A model generated the notes under the pieces. The model did not search any database. It worked only from the letters and a program-made list of their open reading frames with translations, and had not been told where the DNA came from. Positions 1-9,263 of a stretch of 64,000 nucleotides of DNA are shown here, one piece after another (position 1 is the stretch's first letter; each line of letters opens with the position of its first letter). The stretch is from Mantamonas sphyraenae (Eukaryota > CRuMs > Mantamonadidae): positions 1 through 64,000 of the forward strand of contig JAPMXV010000027.1 of NCBI GenBank assembly GCA_026936335.1, in the 5' to 3' direction. A program made the translations under genes and the position numbers.

Positions 1-54
1 CCTAACCCTAACCCTAACCCTAACCCTAACCCTAACCCTAACCCTAACCCTAAC
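1..54. repeat. Telomeric repeat, CCCTAA type
   Basis: Nine consecutive CCCTAA units read from the first base and stop at position 54. The C-rich strand is at the 5' end of the plus strand, as expected at the left end of a chromosome whose G-strand repeat is TTAGGG. No degenerate units are seen. The window therefore starts inside the terminal repeat and the neighbouring genes are truly subtelomeric. Confidence 0.97.
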
Positions 55-327
55 ATTATATTATGTGGATTAGCATTGTTGTGATGGTTCCGGTCTATGT
101 CAAATGAGTTGTGCTTGTGTCTGCTGGCGGGGTGGCTGAGTTGGGTGATGACATGGGGCAGTGGGCATTGGATGGGAGTGGAAATGTTGCTGGTGAGTGG
201 CCATCGTCCTGCAACGCCGCGCAGTCAGTAATTTCCTCCCGCCTTCAACCAAAATATCACCAACACCCACAACTTCCTCCACTAGTCCAACACAATCCAC
301 ATACACTCCACTACCACCGCCACCAAT
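55..327. other. Subtelomeric spacer and presumed promoter of the first gene
   Basis: A short AT-rich stretch (55-75) follows the telomere, then mixed sequence. From about 236 the sequence resembles the region upstream of the second gene copy (from about 4104), so the tandem duplication unit starts here. No open frame with convincing composition, no RNA gene and no further telomeric repeats are seen. The last 60 bases presumably hold the promoter or 5' UTR of the gene that starts at 328. Confidence 0.5.
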
Positions 328-1478
328 ATGGACAACGACTACTCAAACACTCCGAAGCAACAACACACACCCAACACCTACCCAGCGTGCGTTCTGCCTT
401 GTACTCCGTTTTCTGACTGCCCGCTTCTTCCGCTTCCTTGCCTCCTCCATGCCTCCGTCGCTTCCCTGCACTTTTCCCCTGCATCTCCACTTCCACATCA
501 CCACCGCTGCTGTCTTCTCTGCCCTTCTCCGATCCCGTCTCCCCTGTCACTGCCCTCCCCGTTGCCAGTTTCCGCGTCTGCCAATCTCCTCCGTTTTCCC
601 TCCCTGCTCGTTCCGGCCTCCCTTCACACCGCTTCTGCCCTGACGGCGTCCATTCCGCCTTCCGCTCACCGGTTCCACACCGCCCTGCCACTACCCGTCT
701 ACCACACAGCTACGGGTACATGGTCGCTCCCATGGCTGCCCAGCCGTTTTCGAACATGCTGCCCGTCTCTGGCGTACAAAACACGTATCCCCAACCACCC
801 GTCATCTGGGTCCCTGTCAACACTCATCCCCAGCAGCACCACGCATATGCTCATCGGGGCCACCCATACTACGCCTACCCTCCTCCGCCGCCTCCTCAGC
901 CGCGACAAACCGCCCAGATGCACTTCGCTCGGCCTCCGTTGCACCGTCCGCCTGCTCAACCCACCACAAACCACAACCGCGTCCCCAAACGCGTCAGCCC
1001 TGCCTTTGTCGGCATCACACGCACCACATCCACCACCACATCGTCGTCCCCCACCCACCAGGCCACACGGCAGACTGGAGACAGCGACGACGACGACGCA
1101 GACCAGGACACGCACACACATGACACCGGCGACGTGGAGGACCTGATGTTTCTCAACTTTGGCCACCGAGAACCACGGTCAATCACCAGCAACTCTGAGT
1201 GGATGACCAGCTCGTGGATGGAGGCGTACGAAGAAGAAGGCGTGGCAAACGACGCAACCCAGCAGCACGTGGACGACGTGTTGGAAACACAGGGTACCTT
1301 CAGCTTTGCAGACACTGATGATTTCATGGATGAGGAGTACATGCCGCAAGAAGACGACGACGATGACACAGACGATATGAAGCAGGAGGACACGGACGAA
1401 TGGCAGCCGAGACACACAAGTCGAGGTCATAGACGAGGCAGAGACCACAACAGCCGTCGTACTGGTCCACAACGATGA
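328..1478 (+). CDS. Subtelomeric repeat-domain protein copy 1, N-terminal part (frame ends at a one-base shift)
   Basis: I infer exon 1 at 328-386 (start MDNDYSNTPKQQ) and exon 2 from 710. The intron runs 387-709, with donor GTGCGT and a CACAG acceptor. The phase is kept, and the same structure appears in the second copy. The 272-residue product has a proline/tyrosine-rich stretch with PPPPPP, then a strongly acidic stretch with runs of D and E, then Arg-rich sequence. The frame stops at TGA 1476-1478. In copy 2 the equivalent point reads on without a stop into the repeat domains, because copy 1 lacks one base at about 1472-1474. The TGA overlaps an ATG (ATGA) that opens the next frame. Function unknown. 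It is probably the N-terminus of one protein whose reading frame is broken, or one half of a split gene. Confidence 0.6.
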
Positions 1479-3889
1479 AAGGCAGCGGACAGCGCAGGCT
1501 CAGGGTCACGGCTGGCAGTGGCACGGAGACAGGAACATCGAGCACACGGGCAATGAGGGCCAGGAACGGAGACACCGGCGCAAAGAAGGTGTCAGGGGCG
1601 GAGAAGTCGAACAAGTTGCCAGATGATGTCGTGCGCAAAGGATGGTCGATGAACTGGCGCAGTGAAGAGCGCAGCCACAGCAACAACAAGGAGCACACGG
1701 CACTGCTGATACACATGTACACTCTGGCCAACGAGCAACCCATCGACAACATCCTCGACCTCATGACCCTGCAGGCGCGTGTCGTGGTCTGCCATGGCAC
1801 CCTGACCACGCTGGTCCGACAGATCCTGCTCGCTCTGGGCAACATTCCCCTTTCCCAGGGCGACATGGCCTTCTGCCTCACCCTTCTCGGCCGTGACATG
1901 GATCATCAGGCGTGCAGCCTTGCTGTCAACAACGCTGGTCTGGCCATGGGTGTGACAAAGGCTGGGTTGAAGGTGTGCTGGCTGGAGGAGCCACACGACC
2001 ACGGCGACCCCAACTACGCCCTCCTCCATCTGCTCATGACAGAGATGGACACTCTTGGCGACAGGCCCCATCCCACCACCTGGAAGGAGCACGAGCAGAC
2101 CCAGCTGTGGCTGCAGAAAGCACGACGCCCTGCTGACAACAACAGCGACCCACACTGGACACAATGCGACTACGACCGCCACCTCACCACCACCAAGGTG
2201 GACAAGTGGCATCCAGAGTCTGCGCGCAGTGGCTGGAGCAGGGGAACTCCCAGTGACGAGCGTGGCAGCTGCACTGCGCGGGAGTTCCAGACGCTGCTGG
2301 CACACATGAAGGCACGCGCAGCCAAGCACCCTCGCCATGAGCAGGCACACGAGCTCCAGGCACTGCGTGAGCTGATCAACAACGGCAGCCTGATGTCCCT
2401 GCTGCGACACATCATCCTGGCGCTGGGCAACGTTGGCGTGCCGCCTGTCGACCTGGCCTTCTTTGCCCGCCTCCTCAGACCGCACCTCACCTACAAGCAT
2501 GTGCAAGGCGCCATCACCAAAACCCTCACGCGTGGCGTCACCACCCTCTCCCTCAAGATCGCCTGGCTCGACAACCCCCAACCCAGCGACGCCACACTGC
2601 ACACCCTCCTGCACACCCTCATCGACCGCATCACACCTCACATCACCACCCGCCCCACCACCGTCGACGCCGTGAATGGCCTCGACATCCCCGAGCTTGT
2701 CCTACCCGAGACCACAGAGGAGGAGAAGATGGTCGTGGAGGATGGACTGCCAGATGGCGTTGTGCGCAGTGGCTGGACTCACTGGCGCAAGAGCGAGCGC
2801 AGCCGCAGCAACAAGAAGGAGCACACCGCTCTGCTGAACCACATGCACACCCTGGCCAACGAGCATCCCATCGACGACATCCCAGATCTCATGACCCTGC
2901 AGGCGCGTGTTATGGTCTGCCATGGCACCCTGACCACGCTTGTCCGACAGATTCAGCTCGCTCTGGGCAACATTCCCCTCTCCCAGGGCGACATGGCCCT
3001 CTGCCTCACCCTTCTCGGCCATGACATGGATCAACACCCGTGCGGACTCGCCATCCACGACGCTGGTTTGGCCATGGGTGTGACAAAGGCTGGGTTGAAG
3101 GTGTGCTGGCTGGAGGAGCCACACGACCACGGCGACCCCAACTACGCCCTCCTCCACCTGTTCATGACAGAGATGGACACCCTTGGCAACAGGCCCCATC
3201 CCACCACCTGGAAGGAGCACAAGCAGACCCAGCTGTGGCTGCAGAAAGCACGACGCCCTGCTGACAACGACAGCGACCCACACTGGACACAATGCGACTA
3301 CGACAACCACCTCACCACCAACAAGGTGGATAAGTGGCATCCTATGTCTGTGCGCACTGGCTGGTGCACGACCGCAGACGAGCGTGGCAGCTGCACGGCG
3401 CGGGAGTTCCAGACGCTGCTGGCACACATGAAGGCACGCGCAGCCAAGCACCCTCGCCATCAGCACGCACACGAGAATCAGGCACTGCGTGAGCTGATCA
3501 ACAACGGCAGCCTGATGTCCCTGCTGCGACACATCATCCTTGCGCTGGGCAACGTTGGCGTGCCGCCTGTCGACATGGCCTTCTTTGTCCGCCTCCTCAG
3601 GCCACGTCTCACCTACCAACTAGTTACCAGTGCCATCAGCAACACCCTCACCCGCGGCGTCACCTCCGTCTCCCTCAAGATCGCCTGGCTCGACAAGCCC
3701 AAACCCAGCGACTTCACACTGCACACCCTCCTCCACACCCTCATCGACCGCATCACACCCCACATCACCACCCGACCCACCACAGTCGCACTCGTCAACG
3801 CCTACCCCATCCCCTCCTTCACCCTGCCCAAGCGCAAAGACCCTTCCTCCTCGTCGTCCTCCTCCTCCAAACGCCAACGCCTCGAATGA
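1475..3889 (+). CDS. Subtelomeric repeat-domain protein copy 1, four-domain part
   Basis: This is an 804-residue open frame starting at the ATG that overlaps the previous stop. It has four related domains of about 190 residues, at roughly 1616-2070, 2210-2650, 2745-3200 and 3335-3780, arranged as two A-B pairs. Shared landmarks are a GW near the start, an (E/D)ERG-like stretch, a helix ending LLxHM, LxxLxRxIxLALGN, a DxAFxxxLL segment, and a GVTxxxLKxxWL strand followed by a LLHxLx helix. The protein ends KRKDP, a serine run and KRQRLE, which looks like a nuclear localisation signal. No known family is recognised. Composition suggests soluble helical domains. The N-terminus (MKGSGQRR) corresponds to the middle of copy 2, so this frame alone is probably not the ancestral gene. 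Confidence 0.6.
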   Translation: MKGSGQRRLRVTAGSGTETGTSSTRAMRARNGDTGAKKVSGAEKSNKLPDDVVRKGWSMNWRSEERSHSNNKEHTALLIHMYTLANEQPIDNILDLMTLQARVVVCHGTLTTLVRQILLALGNIPLSQGDMAFCLTLLGRDMDHQACSLAVNNAGLAMGVTKAGLKVCWLEEPHDHGDPNYALLHLLMTEMDTLGDRPHPTTWKEHEQTQLWLQKARRPADNNSDPHWTQCDYDRHLTTTKVDKWHPESARSGWSRGTPSDERGSCTAREFQTLLAHMKARAAKHPRHEQAHELQALRELINNGSLMSLLRHIILALGNVGVPPVDLAFFARLLRPHLTYKHVQGAITKTLTRGVTTLSLKIAWLDNPQPSDATLHTLLHTLIDRITPHITTRPTTVDAVNGLDIPELVLPETTEEEKMVVEDGLPDGVVRSGWTHWRKSERSRSNKKEHTALLNHMHTLANEHPIDDIPDLMTLQARVMVCHGTLTTLVRQIQLALGNIPLSQGDMALCLTLLGHDMDQHPCGLAIHDAGLAMGVTKAGLKVCWLEEPHDHGDPNYALLHLFMTEMDTLGNRPHPTTWKEHKQTQLWLQKARRPADNDSDPHWTQCDYDNHLTTNKVDKWHPMSVRTGWCTTADERGSCTAREFQTLLAHMKARAAKHPRHQHAHENQALRELINNGSLMSLLRHIILALGNVGVPPVDMAFFVRLLRPRLTYQLVTSAISNTLTRGVTSVSLKIAWLDKPKPSDFTLHTLLHTLIDRITPHITTRPTTVALVNAYPIPSFTLPKRKDPSSSSSSSSKRQRLE

Positions 3890-4197
3890 ACCACCCTTTC
3901 ATTCTCACACCCTCCTCACTCATTCCCCTCCCCATCCACTCCACCACCCTCTCCATCACCTCATCCGGGAGTGTCACCCACCCTTCCCACCCTCTCTCCT
4001 CCACATACGCCTCCATCCCCCCACACCCAAACATCGCCTCCCCCTCTTCCCCATTCATCACCAACCCCGTCTCTTTAGCCTCGTCCCCCTGTGCACCCCA
4101 CCCATCCCCCTTCAACCAAAACATCACCAACACCCACAACACCCTCCACCAGTCCAACACAATCCACATACACTCCAGCACCACCACCACCGCCACG
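3890..4197. other. Spacer between the two subtelomeric gene copies
   Basis: This is pyrimidine-rich plus-strand sequence (many CCTC and CACC) between the stop of copy 1 and the start codon of copy 2. Its last ~95 bases match the region upstream of copy 1. No gene, RNA or repeat beyond that is seen. It must contain both the 3' end signals of copy 1 and the promoter of copy 2. Confidence 0.5.
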
Positions 4198-7100
4198 ATG
4201 GACGAAGACTACTCAAGCACTCCGAAGCAACAGCACACACCCAACACCTACCCAGCGTGCGTTCTGCCTTCCACTCCGTTTTCTGACCGCCCGGCTTCTC
4301 CCGCTTCCACGCCTCCTCCATGCCTCTGTCGCTTCCCTCCACTCCTCCCCTGCTTCTGCACTTCCCCATCACCACCGCCGCTGCCTTCTCCGCTCTTCTC
4401 CGATCCCGTCTCCCCTGTCGCTGCCCTCCCCGTTGCCAGTTTCCCGGTCTGCCAATCTCCTCCGTTTTCCCTCTCTGCTCGTTCCAGCCTCCCTCCACCC
4501 CTGCTTCTGCCCTGACGGCGTTCATTCCGCCTTCCGCTCACCGTTCCTACTTCACCTTTCCCCTCCGCGTCTCCCCCACAGCTACGCGTACATGGTCCCT
4601 CCCATGGCTGCCCAGCCGTTTCCGAACATGCTGCCCGCCTCTGGCGTACAAAACCCGTACCAGCATCCACAACCACCCATCATCTTGGTCCCTGTCAACA
4701 CCCATCCCCAGCAGTACCACGCATATGCTCATCAGGGCCACCCATACTACGCCTACCCTCCTCCGCCGCCTCCTCAGCCGCGACAAACCGCCCAGATGCA
4801 CTTCGCTCAGCCTCCGTCGCACCCTCCGCCTGCTCAACCCACCACAAACCACAACCGCGTCCCCAAACGCATCAGCCCTGCCTTTGTCGGCATCACACGG
4901 ACCACATCCACCACCACATCGTCGTCCTCCTCCCACCAGGCCACACGGCAGACTGGAGACAGCGACGACGACGGCGCAGATCATGACACACACACACATG
5001 ACACCGGTGACGTGGAGGACCTGATGTTCCTGGACTTCAGCCATCGTGAACCACGGTCAATCTCCAGCAACTCAGAGTGGAAGACCAGCTCATGGGTGGA
5101 GGCGTACGAAGAAGTCGGCGAGGCAAACGACGCCATCCAGCAGCAAGTGGACGACGAGGTGGGAACTCAGGGCGCACTCAGCTTCGCAGACACTGTTGAT
5201 GCCATGGATGAGGAGTACATGCCACAAGACGACAGCGACGACGACGCAGACGGCATGGAGCAGGAGGACACGGACGAGTGGCAGCCGAGACGCACAAGTA
5301 GAGGCCGCACACGACGACGTAGAGGCCACATCAGCCGTCATACTGGTCCACAAAAGATGAAACCCAGCGGACAGCGCAGGCGCAGGGTCACTACTGGCAG
5401 TGGCACAGAGACAGGAACATCGAGCACACGGGCAAGGAGGGCCAAGAACGGAGACAACGGCGCACGGAAGAAATCAAGCGAAGACAAAACGAACAAGTTG
5501 CCAGATGGAGTTGTGCGCAAAGGGTGGACAGCGAGACACAGCGACGAGCGCATGCACAGTAACAAGAAGGAGCACACGGCACTGCTGAACCACATGCACA
5601 CTCTGGCCAACGAGCATCGAATTGACAACATCCCCGACCTGGTGACCCTGCAGGCGCGTGTTGTGGTCTGCCATGGCACAACGACCACGCTGGTTCGGCA
5701 GATTCAGCTCGCTGTGGGCAACCTTCCCCTCTCCCAAGGCGACATGGCCATGTGCCTCACCCTTCTCGGCCATGATGTGGATCAACAGGCGTGCAGCAAT
5801 GCCATCAAAGACGCTGGTCTGGTCATGGGTGTGACAAAGGCTGGGTTGAAGGTGTGCTGGCTGGAGGAGCCACACGACCACGGCGACCCCAACTACGCCC
5901 TCCTCCACCTGCTCATGACAGAGATGGACACTCTCGGCAACAGGACCCATCCCACCACCTGGAAGGAGCACAAGCAGACCCAGCTGTGGCTGCAGAAAGC
6001 ACGACGCCCTGCTGACAACGACAGCGACCCACACTGGACACAATGCGACTACGACCACCTCCTCACCACCATCAAGATGTACCAGTGGCATCCTGAGTCT
6101 GTGTGCAGTGGCTGGGCAGCGCACAGTCCCAACGACGAGCGTGGCAGCTGCACGGCGCTGGAGTTCCAGACGCTGCTGGCACACATGAAGGCACATGCAG
6201 CCAAGCACCCTCGCCATCAGCACGCGCACGAGCACCAAGCACTGCGTGAGTTGATCAACAACGGCAGCAAGATATCCCTGCTGCGACACATCATGCTGGC
6301 GCTGGGCAACGTTGGCGTGCCGCCTGTCGAGCTGGCCTTCTTTGTCCGCCTCCTCAGGCCACAACTCACCTACCAACTAGTTGCCAGTACCATATGCAAC
6401 ACCCTCACCCGCGGCGTCACCTCCCTGTCCCTCAAGATCGCCTGGCTCGACAACCCCAAACCCAGCGACGCCACACTGCACACCCTCCTCCACACTCTCA
6501 TCGACCGCATCACACCCCACATCACCACCCGTCCCACCACTCCCGCACTCGTCAACGCCCTGTACATCCCCAAGCTTGTTCTACCCAAACCCACAGAGGA
6601 GGAGATGGTGGCCGTGGAGGATGGACTGCCAGATGGCGTTGTGCGCAGTGGCTGGAAGTCCTGGCGCAAGGGCGAGCGCATGCACAGCAACAAGAAGGAG
6701 CACACCGCTCTGCTGAAGCACATGCACTCCCTGTCCAACGACCATCCCATGGACGACATCCCAGACCTTATGACGCTGCAGGCGCGTGTTGTGGTCTGCC
6801 ATGGCACCCTGTTGACGCTTGTCCGACAGATCCAGCTCGCTCTGGGCAACATTCCCCTCTCCCAAGGCGACATGGCCTTCTGCCTCACTCTTCTCGGCCG
6901 TGATGTGGATCAAATGGCGTGCGTCCTTGCCGTCCAGAACGCTGGTCTGGCCATGGGTGTGACAAAGGCTGGGTTGAAGGTGTGCTGGCTGGAGGAGCCA
7001 CACGACCACGGCGACCCCAACTACGCCCTCCTCCACCTGCTCATGACAGAGATGGACTCACTTGGCGACAGGCCCCATCCCACCACCTGGAAGGAGCACA

Positions 7101-7851
7101 AGCAGACCAAGCTGTGGCTGCAGAAAGCACGACGCCCTGCTGACAACGACAGCGACCCACACTGGACACAATGTGACTACGACCACCACCTCACCCCCAC
7201 CGAGGTGGACAAGTGGCATCCCGAGTCTGTGCGCAGTGGCTGGGCAGCGCAGAGAACAAGCGACGAGCGAGGCAGCTGCACGGCACGGGAGTTCCAGACG
7301 CTGCTGGCACACATGGAGGCACGCGCAGCCAAGCACCCTCGCCATCAGCATGCACGCGAGCACCAGGCACTGCGTGAGCTGATCAACAACGGTAACCTGC
7401 AGTCCCTGCTGCGTCACATCATCCTGGCGCTGGGCAACGTTGGCGTGCCGCCTGTCGACCTGGCCTTCTTTGTCCGCCTCCTCAGGCCACAACTCACCTA
7501 CAAGAAGGTTCAACAGGCCATCAGCCTCAACCTCATCCCGTCGACAACCGCCAACCCAGCGCGTCACCTCACCCTCTCCCTCAAAATCGCCTGGCTCGAC
7601 AACCCCAGAGGAGGAGAAGATGGCCGTGGAGGATGGACCCAGCGACGCCACGAGCCTGCACACACCTCCTGCACACCCTCATCGACCGCATCTCACCCCA
7701 CATCACCACCCGCCCCACCACCCATCGAACGCATCACTCGTCAACGCCTACCCCATCAACCCTCCATCCCCTTACCCTCCCCAAGCGCAAAGACCCTTCC
7801 TCCTCCTCCTCCTCCTCCTCCTCCTCCTCCAAACGCCAACGCCTCGAATGA
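4198..7851 (+). CDS. Subtelomeric repeat-domain protein copy 2 (frame altered near the 3' end)
   Basis: Exon 1 is 4198-4256 (start MDEDYSSTPKQQ), the intron is 4257-4581 (GTGCGT ... CCCCCACAG) and exon 2 runs from 4582. Here the proline-rich, acidic and Arg-rich N-terminus is joined in one frame to four domain repeats (about 5500-5940, 6080-6530, 6625-7060, 7205-7690). This shows the intact architecture of the family. In the fourth domain, at about 7606-7636, a ~31-base piece resembling the inter-domain linker coding sequence (as at 2715-2745) interrupts the WLDNP motif. With a further small indel it changes frame by two. The family C-terminus (KRKDP, serines, KRQRLE, stop at 7851) is then in a different frame. 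The original frame instead stays open through a poly-C tract into the next gene. Probable recent pseudogene or altered allele; function unknown. Confidence 0.55.
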
Positions 7852-7960
7852 ACCCCCTTCTTTCCACTGCGACCGTGTCGCTCTTTTCGTTCCATACTCT
7901 CGAAATGCAAAGACCTGCCCGCCCCCCCCCCCCCCCCCACCCCCACCCCATCCAAAAAAA
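7852..7960. repeat. Short spacer with a ~17-C homopolymer and an A8 run
   Basis: Between the family stop codon and the next ATG lie a long C run (about 7922-7938), CCCCACCCCA and AAAAAAAA just before ATG. The tract is liable to length error or slippage, and it determines whether the upstream frame appears fused to the downstream gene. Promoter elements are not recognisable. Confidence 0.6.
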
Positions 7961-9241
7961 ATGTCCAGCGAAGACCACGACGCCCCAGAAGAGGACGAAG
8001 AGTTGGACAGCCAGGATGAAGACGTGGAGATGGAATCCCTCCTTGGCATCACGGCTTCCAGCGAGCTCCCGCGTGCCCGTCTACCCACTACCTTGTCCTT
8101 GCCGCGCCGACAAGGCAGGCAACAACGTGGGAAAACGAGATTCGCAATCCCATGTGCAGCGTGGCCTCGCTTGCATCAGCTCCTGCTCGCCGTGGCTCTT
8201 CTCTTTTCCACCCTTATCGTTGTGATCGCTTCATCCGCCCCTGTGGCTGTTGTGCGGGAGCAACCCTTACCGCAGCCGACAACAACTCCGCCGCCGCCTT
8301 CCGTCGCGTCCAGCACTCTTCCACCTGTTCCGATGTGCATCTCCCCGTACGGCACCACCGTCCAGTGGGCTCGCTACCAGAATCAAGATGTCACCGATGT
8401 TGTTGTGCACGCCATCGCTCAAGTCGTCGCTGAAGGCAAGACCACGCTTGCGATCGACGGCGACGACTTTGCCACGTTGTTTTCCAAGGTCCACAACGAC
8501 GCCTTCCCTGGCATCCTCTCAATCCAGTACATCACTCCCTCCTGTGATCACTTTGTGCGCACATGGGACTCGGCTGCGACTGTGGAGCTGCCTGTTGGCA
8601 AGCAGGCCCCCTCCTCCTGCGCGTGGTCTCCGTGCGCGCAGCACTGCACGCCCGGAGCGGCACTCAGCGACACAACGCAGTGCGTGACCCGTGGTGTGTA
8701 CGCAAACACGCTGTGGTGGAGGCGTGCAACCTGCAACGGGTGTGTTCTTGGTGGCCGCTGGACCCGTGTCGGTCACCTGACCCTGGGGCCAGGTTCTCCC
8801 CCTCACCCTCTGTATGGAAACGACACTCAGCACATTCTAGACCTTCTCAGTGGCCACGATGCCATCATAACCTCTCCACAAGGCTACACCGATCTGCGCA
8901 GCACCTTGGGCGACTTCTCCCAGCTCCGCCTCACGTGCGGGAGGGTAGGACAGGGCTCAGCGATGGATATCGTCATTCCCAACAAGGCAGATGTCGACTT
9001 TCTACTCCAAGACAGCTCACTCAATGCTGGAAGTCGGTATGGCTTAATTGTTGACGTTCACCAAAATGGACGACAACGCAACATCTATTTCGAACGCAGA
9101 TACGCTCGCTCTGGTATGGTCAACCTTGTTGATACCTACCTCTCACCATACTATTGGAACATCGCGTACGGAACTCCGCAATGCGCGAACATGTACGCAA
9201 ATTCGTACGGCTTGCAGTGGTCTGTGTACATTCGCCGCTGA
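7961..9241 (+). CDS. Single-pass (type II) membrane protein of unknown family
   Basis: 426 residues from ATG 7961, chosen because the sequence before it is low-complexity and codes only for proline runs. Residues 1-30 are very acidic, 40-62 are basic, and 71-91 form one hydrophobic helix (LLLAVALLFSTLIVVIAS). The remaining ~335 residues have about ten cysteines and would lie outside the cytosol if the basic flank stays in the cytosol. The distal part has WYW-like aromatic clusters and no catalytic motif that I recognise. A signal-anchored surface or Golgi-lumen protein is the most that can be inferred. It is convergent with the next gene, with stops 22 bases apart. The frame is also open upstream into subtelomeric copy 2, which I treat as accidental. 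Confidence 0.6.
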   Translation: MSSEDHDAPEEDEELDSQDEDVEMESLLGITASSELPRARLPTTLSLPRRQGRQQRGKTRFAIPCAAWPRLHQLLLAVALLFSTLIVVIASSAPVAVVREQPLPQPTTTPPPPSVASSTLPPVPMCISPYGTTVQWARYQNQDVTDVVVHAIAQVVAEGKTTLAIDGDDFATLFSKVHNDAFPGILSIQYITPSCDHFVRTWDSAATVELPVGKQAPSSCAWSPCAQHCTPGAALSDTTQCVTRGVYANTLWWRRATCNGCVLGGRWTRVGHLTLGPGSPPHPLYGNDTQHILDLLSGHDAIITSPQGYTDLRSTLGDFSQLRLTCGRVGQGSAMDIVIPNKADVDFLLQDSSLNAGSRYGLIVDVHQNGRQRNIYFERRYARSGMVNLVDTYLSPYYWNIAYGTPQCANMYANSYGLQWSVYIRR

Positions 9242-9263
9242 TCCCCACAAGCAATACACTCGC

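Larger units (their letters stand above)
236..7851 (+). repeat. Tandem duplication of a ~3.7 kb gene unit
   Basis: The block of about 236-3889 is repeated as about 4104-7851 in the same orientation. The match covers upstream sequence, a 59-base first exon, an intron of similar length (323 and 325 bases), the acidic region, four domain repeats and the C-terminal KR-rich end. Differences are scattered substitutions and small indels. A pyrimidine-rich spacer (about 3890-4103) separates the copies and holds nothing else that I recognise. Confidence 0.85.

Noticed and set aside
4091-9241. One continuous 1,716-codon frame read as a single giant protein
   Set aside because: Its first 160 codons are an intron and 5' sequence, and its end joins two unrelated genes through a linker insertion and a poly-C tract. 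The family C-terminus is in another frame with its own stop at 7851.
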